Of a DNA stretch of 19,405 nt, positions 12,782 through 19,405 are shown piece by piece. The DNA comes from Prolixibacteraceae bacterium UBA1413 (GTDB taxonomy: Bacteria; Bacteroidota; Bacteroidia; Bacteroidales; Prolixibacteraceae): contig DBPT01000014.1 of the NCBI GenBank assembly GCA_002304925.1, positions 1 through 19,405 of the forward strand. Direction: 5' to 3'. The notes under the pieces are model-generated. The model did no database searches. It was given only the letters and a program-made list of their open reading frames with translations, and had not been told where the DNA came from. Both the position numbers and the translations under genes were made by a program. The number at the start of each line of letters is the position of its first letter. The stretch's first letter is position 1.

Positions 12782-15127
12782 ATGAAGCAACTCTACTTAT
12801 TTATTCTGGCAATTCTGCTGGCAGGGACGACGATTGCCCAGCCGGTATTCAACTGGACCTCCACGGAGATCAGGGCCAAAAAAAACCTTCAAAAAATGAC
12901 GGTGTCGGGAAACGAGGCGGTGGTGGCGGGCTTCGGACGCTCCTTCGTCAAATCAACCGACAACGGCGCCACCTGGAATGATGTTGGAATTCTGACCCTG
13001 GAATTCGACTTTATCGACATGAGCTGGAGCGGAAATTCGGGATACCTGGTGTCAAACCGGAACAAACTTACCGACGGATTCCCCGATTCCTATTCCCCCG
13101 GAATCGTCCTCCACTCGCCCGACGCGGGAGCCACCTGGAAAAATGTGGAATTGACGGGCCTCGGATCGGGCGACAACCCGGCCCTCAGCCCCATGGCGCT
13201 CCCTAATTTCGGCCTTGACTTCCAGTCGGTGGGATGCGCCAATGACAGCGTGGCCATCCTCTTCCTCCGCTGGATGGAATACAACCCGGAGGCCAACTCG
13301 GGATACAACACCCACAGCGGAATCTTCAAAACCTCCGACAGGGGCGCAACCTGGAAAAACCTGAGCGGCGACCTCACCAATACCGTGATCTCCACCATCG
13401 TTTTCGACGATACCACCTGCTACATCGGTGGAAACAAAGTGCTGTTCAAAACAGGCGTGATAAGTGATTCCCTAATTTCGATCTTTGCTAACCTGAATAC
13501 CTCAGGGAACGGCTATATCAACGACATTCATGTGGCAGGGAGCAAGGAACTTTATCTGATCACCGTCGCCCACGGGATCTTCAAATCGACCGACGGGGGC
13601 GACACTTTTGAAAAATTTTCCATCACGGGCATCACAGGGGGAAACGACATCTACAAGGTGGATGACAAGACCCTCTTCGTGGGGGGAGGATCGGGCAAGT
13701 CGCGGTTCTCGAACGATGCAGGCGCTACCTGGACCGATGCCGGCCTCACCACCTCCATCTGGGAAGTGGGGGGCGTCTTTAACGACTCCCTGGTATTGCT
13801 TGCTAAATCGGACATCTACAAAATCAGCCTGGCCAACCTGAAGGCCGGGACCATGACCTGGGTACCAAAAACCCTGAGTCCCGACAACAACATCCATAAG
13901 ATGAAGGTTTTTGATGCCGACAATGCACTGCTGATCGGACTGGGCCAGACCTTCCTGCGTACTTTCGACAAAGGGATTAACTGGAAGGAGCTTCCCCTTC
14001 CTGAAGTGCCCCTTCCCGACGATAACCTGGATTTCAACGGACTCCGCAATATCGGCGATACCGCCGTGGCCTGCATGAACCGCTTCTATCTGGCGGATTA
14101 TCCCTCAACGGTAGCGAAAAACGATATTTACTTCCAGGGGGCCATCTTCCGGACTACCGACAATTGGGCTACCTGGACCAACCTCGACGCTGCCTTGATC
14201 GGCAAGGACGAGGGAAACGATCCTTCACGGAATCCGCAACTTCCGGTGTGCAACGGCCTCAATACTTCGGCGATTGAATACGTGGGTAACGGCGTCATTC
14301 TCCTCTGGGCGCGCTGGTATGACTATTCCGCGACTGAAAGGAGAGAGCACAACCGTGTCTTCCGCTCCACCGACAACGGCAAGAAATGGAGCGTGGTCAC
14401 CGACGACTTCGGGGGTGTCTTTGTCCAGGATATCCGGTTCCGCGGAGAAACAGGGTATGTCGCCGGAAACAAAATCCTCCAGAAATCAACAGACGGAGGA
14501 GCCACCTTCACCGACATATACCCGGCATTCAAAGCCGCCGTGGGAGATGACCATTTTATCAATACCGTGACCTTCGGACCCGGAGATGAAATCTTCATCA
14601 CCAGCACCTCAGCTCTGATCCGCTCTGCCGACGGCGGGACCACATTCGCCAAAGTCAGCGGAAACAGCGGCGGAAATGACTTCTGGCGCTTCGACAGCGA
14701 TTCCTGGCTGGTGATGGGAACCACCACCAAATCACAATATACCAACGATGCAGGTACGTCATGGACCTCAGCCAGTACCGGGGCATCCATTTTTGAGATC
14801 GGAGGAGTGTGGAACGAATATGTATATGCCCTGGGACAGGGGAAGATCTATCGTACCCCTCTCGAAGGGCTCAACACCGCAGCCCGGATGATCCTGTCGG
14901 AGGATGGATTGGCTGTGGCCTACGGCCCCTCCGCCGTGGAATTCTTCTCTCCGGAAAAGCCCATCGAACACCTCCGGGTATGGACTGTCACCGGAAAACT
15001 GGTGAGAGACACAAAGCCTGCCTCGAACAGGGCGACGCTCAACTACGGCAGTTTCGTGCCGGGGGTATACATCGCCAGAACCCTAGCAGGAGGAAAGGTC
15101 TTCGTGAATAAGATTGTGATTCCATAA
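12782..15127 (+). CDS. T9SS-secreted Asp-box propeller protein with internal duplication
   Basis: This 781-residue protein has a signal peptide (1-20, ending TTIAQ). It contains many Asp-box/BNR motifs of the form S-x-D-x-G-x-T-W, for example STDNGATW, SPDAGATW, TSDRGATW, SNDAGATW, STDGGATF and TNDAGTSW. These are typical of sialidase-like and Ycf48/sortilin-like beta-propellers. The body is two homologous halves, about 20-355 and 356-700. Matching landmarks include GGNDIYKV/GGNDFWRF, SNDAGATW/TNDAGTSW and WEVGGVFN/FEIGGVWN. The last ~75 residues (VEFFSPEKPIEHLRVWTVTG ... VPGVYIARTLAGGKVFVNKIVI) match the type A C-terminal sorting domain of the type IX secretion system, so it should be secreted or anchored on the cell surface. 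No sialidase catalytic residues were identified. The ligand and role are unknown. Confidence 0.88.
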   Translation: MKQLYLFILAILLAGTTIAQPVFNWTSTEIRAKKNLQKMTVSGNEAVVAGFGRSFVKSTDNGATWNDVGILTLEFDFIDMSWSGNSGYLVSNRNKLTDGFPDSYSPGIVLHSPDAGATWKNVELTGLGSGDNPALSPMALPNFGLDFQSVGCANDSVAILFLRWMEYNPEANSGYNTHSGIFKTSDRGATWKNLSGDLTNTVISTIVFDDTTCYIGGNKVLFKTGVISDSLISIFANLNTSGNGYINDIHVAGSKELYLITVAHGIFKSTDGGDTFEKFSITGITGGNDIYKVDDKTLFVGGGSGKSRFSNDAGATWTDAGLTTSIWEVGGVFNDSLVLLAKSDIYKISLANLKAGTMTWVPKTLSPDNNIHKMKVFDADNALLIGLGQTFLRTFDKGINWKELPLPEVPLPDDNLDFNGLRNIGDTAVACMNRFYLADYPSTVAKNDIYFQGAIFRTTDNWATWTNLDAALIGKDEGNDPSRNPQLPVCNGLNTSAIEYVGNGVILLWARWYDYSATERREHNRVFRSTDNGKKWSVVTDDFGGVFVQDIRFRGETGYVAGNKILQKSTDGGATFTDIYPAFKAAVGDDHFINTVTFGPGDEIFITSTSALIRSADGGTTFAKVSGNSGGNDFWRFDSDSWLVMGTTTKSQYTNDAGTSWTSASTGASIFEIGGVWNEYVYALGQGKIYRTPLEGLNTAARMILSEDGLAVAYGPSAVEFFSPEKPIEHLRVWTVTGKLVRDTKPASNRATLNYGSFVPGVYIARTLAGGKVFVNKIVIP

Positions 15128-15140
15128 TTATTAACAAAAA

Positions 15141-15234
15141 GATACAAAGGAAGGTACAGAGGACACGGAGATATTTCTAAAGTCTAAACCACTAAGGCAC
15201 GAAGATAACGAAGGACACTAAGATATTTCCAAGA
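15141..15234. repeat. Pair of short AT-rich intergenic repeats
   Basis: Two related units share a core AGGACAC--AGATATTTC-AA, at 15160-15180 and 15212-15232, spaced 52 bp apart. They belong to the style of AAGGCACGAAGA/ACAAAGGA intergenic repeats often seen near small cassette genes in environmental bacteria. They lie between the T9SS gene and the MNT-HEPN pair. No gene is seen in 15128-15301. Confidence 0.55.
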
Positions 15235-15276
15235 GTTTCAGAGCCTCTTAGGCTTACTTGCTTAAGGGGAAAATGT

Positions 15277-15284
15277 TATATTTG
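15277..15284 (+). promoter_or_regulatory. Predicted -7 element (TATATTTG) for the MNT gene
   Basis: TATATTTG is a perfect TAnnTTTG match ending 17 bp before the ATG at 15302. A TTG at 15258-15260 is 16 bp upstream, slightly closer than the usual -33 spacing. It overlaps the GTG at 15284, which argues that 15302 and not 15284 is the true start. Confidence 0.5.
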
Positions 15285-15301
15285 TGATAACATATTCAGT
15301 T

Positions 15302-15616
15302 ATGAATAAAAAACTGATCATTAGCAGAATAAAACAAACCATTCATGATAAGGATCCCAAAGCGGATGCTTTCTTGTTTGGTTCAAGAGCTCGTGGAGAT
15401 AATCGATCCGATTCAGGTTGGGATATTTTAATTCTTGTTGATTCCAATAAAGTTACTAACGAGATTGAAGATCATTGTCGTGATGGTCTTTACGAAATAG
15501 AATTAGATCCAGGTCAAATTATCTCAACTTTTATTTATCCAAAAGATTTGTGGGAATCCAGCTTAAGATACTCCCCTTTGTACAAGAATGTTAAAAAAGA
15601 GGTTATCCAACTATGA
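15302..15616 (+). CDS. MNT-type nucleotidyltransferase (antitoxin of MNT-HEPN pair)
   Basis: This 104-residue protein from ATG 15302 has a minimal nucleotidyltransferase (MNT, Pol-beta superfamily) fold. The signature GSRARG is at residues 27-32, followed by RSDSGWDILILVD. In active MNT enzymes the second part normally has a D-x-D pair. Here the first Asp of that pair seems replaced by glycine (S-G39-W-D41), so catalytic activity is doubtful unless D37 substitutes. MNT antitoxins neutralise HEPN RNase toxins by adding nucleotides to them in characterised systems. The stop overlaps the ATG of the HEPN gene (ATGA at 15613-15616), the standard operon layout. The HEPN partner is broken, so this antitoxin is probably orphaned. 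Base composition is much more AT-rich than the flanking large genes, which suggests acquisition. Confidence 0.85.
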   Translation: MNKKLIISRIKQTIHDKDPKADAFLFGSRARGDNRSDSGWDILILVDSNKVTNEIEDHCRDGLYEIELDPGQIISTFIYPKDLWESSLRYSPLYKNVKKEVIQL

Positions 15617-16000
15617 TAGTTAATAGCCGTTCCGAGTATATAAATCACAGGCTGCAAAGAGCTGAGGAATCCTGTAACGATGCACTTGTATTAGCTGAAA
15701 ATGAAAGTTGGAATGGTGTTATAAACTGACTTTATTATGCCTGCTTCTTTGCGGTTATTGCCTTACTATTTAATAACAATATCGAGACTCAGACTCATGA
15801 TGGAAGCCGAACACAATTTTGGATTAACGTATGTTAAAACTGGCCTTATTGATAAAAAATTCGGCAAGGTTTATGCAAAGCTCTTTGACATGAGGTAAAA
15901 AGGAGATTATGGAGATTTGTATGATTTTGATAAAGAGACAGTTGCTCCATTAATTAAGTCGACCAGAGAGTTTATCGATGAGCTTAAGAAACATATATAA
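15613..16000 (+). pseudogene. HEPN-domain toxin, broken (two stops and a frameshift)
   Basis: The frame from ATG 15613 reads a HEPN protein (PF05168-type): RSEYINHRLQRAEESCNDAL, then TGA at 15727-15729 in place of the Arg codon expected in N-R-LYYACFFAV. An extra T in the run at 15817-15820 then shifts the frame inside RTQFGLTYVKTG. In the shifted frame a TAA at 15896-15898 interrupts DMR-KGDYGDLYDFDKETV. The natural stop is TAA at 15998-16000. HEPN toxins are RNases paired with MNT antitoxins. With three lesions this copy is clearly dead. Its last 23 bases overlap the start of the TonB receptor gene. Confidence 0.85.
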
Positions 16001-18857
16001 GAATGCAGCCTTTGGGGTTATACTCTTAATTTGCTGTATTATTTTAGTGGATCCAGCTGCGGCCCAGGAGCGGTATGTTGTGAGCGGGAAGATCACCGAT
16101 GCGGAGACCCGTGAGGCAATTCCTTATGCCAATGTGGTGTTGCAACCGCTTCTGCTGGGGACTTCCACCAACGACAAGGGGGAGTTCCTCATCAGGGGGG
16201 TGCCTGCGGGAACCTGCTTGCTGATGGTCACCTATATCGGCTACGAAGAGGTTTCCGCGGAAATCACCGTCACGGGCAACCTGGTGCATAACATCCGCCT
16301 CAGGCAGCAGTCGCTGGGTCTCGATGAGGTGGTCGTCACCGCCGAAAATTCCAAGGGCGGCACCACCTCGTCGAAGATCCGCAGCGAAGCCATCAGCCAT
16401 GTCCAGGCTTCCAGCCTCAAGGATGTCCTCCAGCTGATCCCCGGGAACCTCAGCGAAAATCCCAGCCTCAGCTCGCCTTCCAAAATCACCATCCGCGAGG
16501 TGGGCGCCAATACCAACAGCGCCCTGGGGACCGCCGTCATCGTCGACGGAATCCCTCTCTCGAACGACGGAAACATGCAGAGAAGCATCAGCACCACCAA
16601 TGCCATGGAATCGGTGGCGGGCACGGGAGTCGATATCCGCTCCATCCCTGTCGATAACATCGAATCCATCACCGTTGATGTGGGGATCCCTTCCGCGGAA
16701 TACGGAAACCTCACTTCCGGGGCTGTCCACATCAAAACCAAGGCCGGCGGATCTCCCTACAGCGTCAAATTCAAGGCTGACCCGCGGACCAAGCAGGGAT
16801 TTTTCAGCAAGGGATTCCTCCTTCCCGCTGACAGGGGCGTGCTCAATGTCGACGGAGACTACACCCGTTCCTACGGCCACATCACCCGGCGCACCAGCCT
16901 CTTTAACCGCGCCAACGGTTCCCTGAAATATTCGCAGACCTTCTTCAGGGAAAGCTCCCCCCTGACCCTCGAAGCCAAAGGCTCCTACTGGAGCACCCTC
17001 GACGGCAACAAGTGGGACCCCGACATGCTCCTCCTCGAAGAGAACTATTCGCGCGACCAAAACCTGGGCGGAGCCCTCTCCCTTTCCTGGTCGCTGAACA
17101 AGCCGTGGATCTCCAACCTCTCCTTCGACGGAGGATTCTCCCGCACCTGGCAGAAGGGATTTGAAAAACAGTGGGCGGGAAGTTCCTCGGGAGCCACCTT
17201 CTTTGCCACATCCGCCACCGACGGGGAATACCCCGTCAACTATGCCCCTTCGGCTTACTATTCCGAAGTGACTTATGACGGAAGACCCTTCAACCTCTAT
17301 CTGAAACTGAAGGCCACAGCCTACCGGAAAACTGGATTCATGACCCATAACCTGCTGCTGGGGACCGAATTCACCAGTGCGGGCAACAACGGGGAGGGGA
17401 GGATCTTCAATCCTGAACGTCCCCCCGTGGGCCTGGGTACCCGTCCGCGACCCTTCTATGACATTCCCGCCTTGAAACAGTTCTCGCTGTTCGCCGAAGA
17501 CAAAGTCGTCATCTCCTTGGGAACCACACAACTCGACCTGATGGCCGGCCTCCGGATGGACAACATCCAGCCACGAGGCTTCTTCAACACCGCGGGAAAC
17601 ATCAGCGTCGACCCGCGCCTCAACATCCGCTACCAGCTCCTGAATGCCAAAAATAACAAGCTCTTCAGAGACCTGAGCCTCCGCTTCGGCTTTGGCCTCA
17701 CCACAAAAGCGCCCACGCTCACCCACCTCTATCCTGACAAGGATTACAACGACATCGTCAGCTTCAACTACTACCCCGACCTGATCGTGGTCACCACCAA
17801 CGTGGTGCAGGATACCCGGAATCCTGACCTGAAACCGGCACATGGTACCAAAAAAGAGGTGGGCCTCGACTTTTCGGCTGGAGGCGTCCAGGCACGCGTG
17901 ACGGCTTTCGCGGAAAAACATGAAGGGGGATTCGTGACCGACAATATTCTTTTTCCCCAGTTTTTCAGGGATTACGATGTGCTGGCCGCGGGGTACCACC
18001 CTTATTATGTTCCCGGAGAGGGGGTTATGTACCATGACAAGATTACCGGAGAGCCCATAAAACTGGGCTATGAAGAGGACGTGCGCTTTGCCGGGTACTC
18101 CCGATTTATGAACGGCAGCGTGCGCATCAAGGAGGGAATCGAATATTCACTCGACCTGGGAAAAATAGAGCCCCTCAGTACTTCCGTCAACATTACGGGG
18201 GCCTATTTCCGCACTGAGTCCTATTACATCGACGCCCCTTACTGGGAAAGGATCAACTACACCGTCTTTGAGGAGGGTGTCAGCAAACAGGAGTCCTTTG
18301 CCGTCAAATTTCCCGACCAGTACGGCTACGGAACCGTCGACGAACGGCTCAATACCAACGTGGGGCTCAATACCCATATCCCCGAACTGAAGATGATCGT
18401 CACCCTGACCACCCAGGTGGTGTGGTTCGAGAAAAATCACCGGGAAATATACCCCTGGAAGAGTAACCTCTACACCCTGACCGAATTGCGGGAGTACCTC
18501 GGGATCCCCGACCTTTTTAATACCGAAAGGGAAGGGGACCTCTATTACTATCTGCCCGTGAGCCGCAAAGGGTATGACGATGTGGAAATTCCCTATACGG
18601 TGGGGGATTTCAAAGAACCCCTGGCCCAGATGGGCATTGACAAGATGATCGCAACCTGGTTCCCCGAACGGGTGATGCCGCCGTTGATGCTTTGCAATAT
18701 CAAGGTGTCAAAAGATATCGCCCGGAAATTCCGGCTTTCGTTCTATGCCAATAACTTCTTGAACATCAGACCTCTCCACCTCGACAAGCGGAGCGGTCGC
18801 TACGACCGGCGGAATGAAAAGCCTTTCTTCGGCGCTGACCTGAGCATGAACTTTTGA
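15978..18857 (+). CDS. TonB-dependent receptor with carboxypeptidase-regulatory-like domain
   Basis: This is a 959-residue outer-membrane receptor. A signal peptide spans 1-29 (ending DPAAA/Q). An N-terminal CarboxypepD_reg-like domain runs from about 32 to 110 (VSGKITDAETREAIPYANVV ... YIGYEE). A plug domain begins at LDEVVVTA and includes VIVDGIPLS and a YGNLTSGAVHIKTKAG end near 255. The 22-stranded barrel follows and ends at the terminal aromatic residue SMNF. No SusD homologue follows; instead a DUF4876-like lipoprotein starts three bases after the stop. The substrate is unknown and could be a metal chelate, peptide or other ligand. The only usable start in frame is ATG 15978, which lies within the end of the HEPN pseudogene, so the first residues (MSLRNIY) are encoded by former toxin-gene DNA. 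Confidence 0.9.
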   Translation: MSLRNIYKNAAFGVILLICCIILVDPAAAQERYVVSGKITDAETREAIPYANVVLQPLLLGTSTNDKGEFLIRGVPAGTCLLMVTYIGYEEVSAEITVTGNLVHNIRLRQQSLGLDEVVVTAENSKGGTTSSKIRSEAISHVQASSLKDVLQLIPGNLSENPSLSSPSKITIREVGANTNSALGTAVIVDGIPLSNDGNMQRSISTTNAMESVAGTGVDIRSIPVDNIESITVDVGIPSAEYGNLTSGAVHIKTKAGGSPYSVKFKADPRTKQGFFSKGFLLPADRGVLNVDGDYTRSYGHITRRTSLFNRANGSLKYSQTFFRESSPLTLEAKGSYWSTLDGNKWDPDMLLLEENYSRDQNLGGALSLSWSLNKPWISNLSFDGGFSRTWQKGFEKQWAGSSSGATFFATSATDGEYPVNYAPSAYYSEVTYDGRPFNLYLKLKATAYRKTGFMTHNLLLGTEFTSAGNNGEGRIFNPERPPVGLGTRPRPFYDIPALKQFSLFAEDKVVISLGTTQLDLMAGLRMDNIQPRGFFNTAGNISVDPRLNIRYQLLNAKNNKLFRDLSLRFGFGLTTKAPTLTHLYPDKDYNDIVSFNYYPDLIVVTTNVVQDTRNPDLKPAHGTKKEVGLDFSAGGVQARVTAFAEKHEGGFVTDNILFPQFFRDYDVLAAGYHPYYVPGEGVMYHDKITGEPIKLGYEEDVRFAGYSRFMNGSVRIKEGIEYSLDLGKIEPLSTSVNITGAYFRTESYYIDAPYWERINYTVFEEGVSKQESFAVKFPDQYGYGTVDERLNTNVGLNTHIPELKMIVTLTTQVVWFEKNHREIYPWKSNLYTLTELREYLGIPDLFNTEREGDLYYYLPVSRKGYDDVEIPYTVGDFKEPLAQMGIDKMIATWFPERVMPPLMLCNIKVSKDIARKFRLSFYANNFLNIRPLHLDKRSGRYDRRNEKPFFGADLSMNF

Positions 18858-18860
18858 AAG

Positions 18861-19405
18861 ATGAAAAAAATACTTTTTGTATTGTTTGCGATACTGCTGG
18901 CCGGCTGTGCTGAATATGAGCTGCCTTTGACATATGACATGGTGGTGGCGGTTTCGTATCCCGCGGAATTCAGCCAGGGCGGTCCGGTGCCCGGGGTGGA
19001 AGTCCGGGTGACAAACATCCAGACAGGCCGCCAGTACCTGGCGGTCACCGGAAGCGATGGCAGGGCCCTCTTCCATGTCAGGGGCGGCAACTACAACATC
19101 GTGGTATCCCTTTCCGAGGTACGGGAGATCGAAATCGAAGGCTATCCCGTGGAAAAGACGATCCTCTTCAACGGCGCCCTCTCCGGACAGCTGGTCACCG
19201 CTTCAGGGGGAAATTTCAGCCTGGTGCTGGGCTATTCTGTAGAGAGCGAAGGATTCATCATCAAGGAACTCTATACCTCGGGGTGCAAAACCGCGGAAGG
19301 GAAGAGCTACCAGGCCGACAAATTCGTCGAGATTTACAACAATACCGATAAGGTGCTCTATGCCGACGGTTTGTGCATCGGTGTGGTTCACTCCACCACC
19401 ACTTA
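18861..19405 (+). CDS. DUF4876-like lipoprotein, partial (window end)
   Basis: The frame starts with ATG at 18861, three bases after the TonB receptor stop, and runs open to the window edge (about 181 codons seen). MKKILFVLFAILLAGC is a lipoprotein signal with C16 as the lipidation site, followed by AEYELP. A carboxypeptidase-regulatory/Cna-B-like domain comes next (VPGVEVRVTNIQTGRQY ... GSDGRALFHVRGGNYNIVV). After residue ~120 the motif FIIKELYTSG ... SYQADKFVEIYNNTDKVLYA resembles DUF4876 (PF16215), which has a lamin-tail-like look. DUF4876 proteins are uncharacterised Bacteroidota lipoproteins. The tight spacing indicates co-translation with the receptor and a shared role at the cell surface. 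The family call is from memory of motif style. Confidence 0.75.
   Translation, partial: MKKILFVLFAILLAGCAEYELPLTYDMVVAVSYPAEFSQGGPVPGVEVRVTNIQTGRQYLAVTGSDGRALFHVRGGNYNIVVSLSEVREIEIEGYPVEKTILFNGALSGQLVTASGGNFSLVLGYSVESEGFIIKELYTSGCKTAEGKSYQADKFVEIYNNTDKVLYADGLCIGVVHSTTT

Noticed and set aside
12782..15127. Sialidase activity for the Asp-box protein
   Set aside because: Asp-boxes alone are structural and occur in many propellers. I could not identify the arginine triad or other sialidase catalytic residues.
16044..18035. Very long minus-strand open frame (663 codons) opposite the TonB receptor
   Set aside because: It is antisense to a well-supported receptor in a GC-rich codon context and its translation has no recognisable domain, so it is a shadow frame.

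Overview
This window looks like chromosomal DNA from a member of the phylum Bacteroidota, most likely a free-living or environmental Bacteroidales-type organism. The evidence is a secreted protein with a type IX secretion C-terminal sorting tail, a TonB-dependent receptor with the N-terminal carboxypeptidase-regulatory-like domain typical of the phylum, promoter elements of the TAnnTTTG type, a split HipA arrangement known from Bacteroidota, and general weakness of Shine-Dalgarno sites. The species cannot be named from sequence alone.

Layout. (1) 1-930: an AT-rich stretch with four or five copies of a ~70-bp hairpin-forming repeat. Two copies tightly flank a small GxxExxY (PD-(D/E)XK-like) gene. 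(2) 924-6823: cell-surface polysaccharide export. A Wzm-type ABC permease lies on the minus strand, and a Wza-type lipoprotein plus a Wzc-type co-polymerase/tyrosine kinase with a tyrosine-rich tail lie on the plus strand with a 4-bp overlap. Two small exported proteins of unknown function sit between them. (3) 7011-8364: a decayed toxin region. A HipB-like regulator, a HipS-like HipA N-subdomain and the first part of a HipT-like kinase each survive as damaged genes. The HipT remnant is joined abruptly to the C-terminal half of a Fic-domain protein, which also carries a stop. (4) 8358-9710: an exported family GH8 enzyme closest in motifs to reducing-end xylose-releasing exo-oligoxylanase. Upstream of it is a palindrome and a degenerate 27-bp tandem repeat (9782-9974). 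(5) 10214-15127: a lipoprotein of unknown function, a polytopic NapH/CcoG-like iron-sulfur protein with an unusual HMA-like C-terminal region, a strong hairpin terminator, and a large T9SS-secreted protein built from two tandem copies of an Asp-box (BNR/Ycf48-like) propeller. (6) 15141-16000: short AT-rich repeats, an MNT-type nucleotidyltransferase gene and a broken HEPN partner, forming a decayed MNT-HEPN toxin-antitoxin pair. (7) 15978-19405: a TonB-dependent receptor whose start codon lies inside the end of the HEPN pseudogene, followed by a DUF4876-like lipoprotein cut by the window edge.

How it fits together. The stable backbone is surface and envelope biology: polysaccharide export, outer-membrane proteins, a glycanase, a membrane electron-transfer protein, a secreted propeller, and a TonB receptor with a surface lipoprotein. 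Into it have been inserted AT-rich, repeat-associated or toxin-antitoxin cassettes at three places (about 1-920, 7000-8360 and 15140-16000), two of which are visibly decaying. I see no complete, clearly new defence or mobile system. The most unusual items are the hipT-fic chimera, the repeat-bounded GxxExxY cassette, the 27-bp minisatellite, the ferredoxin-HMA-like fusion, and the receptor gene that starts inside a dead toxin gene.
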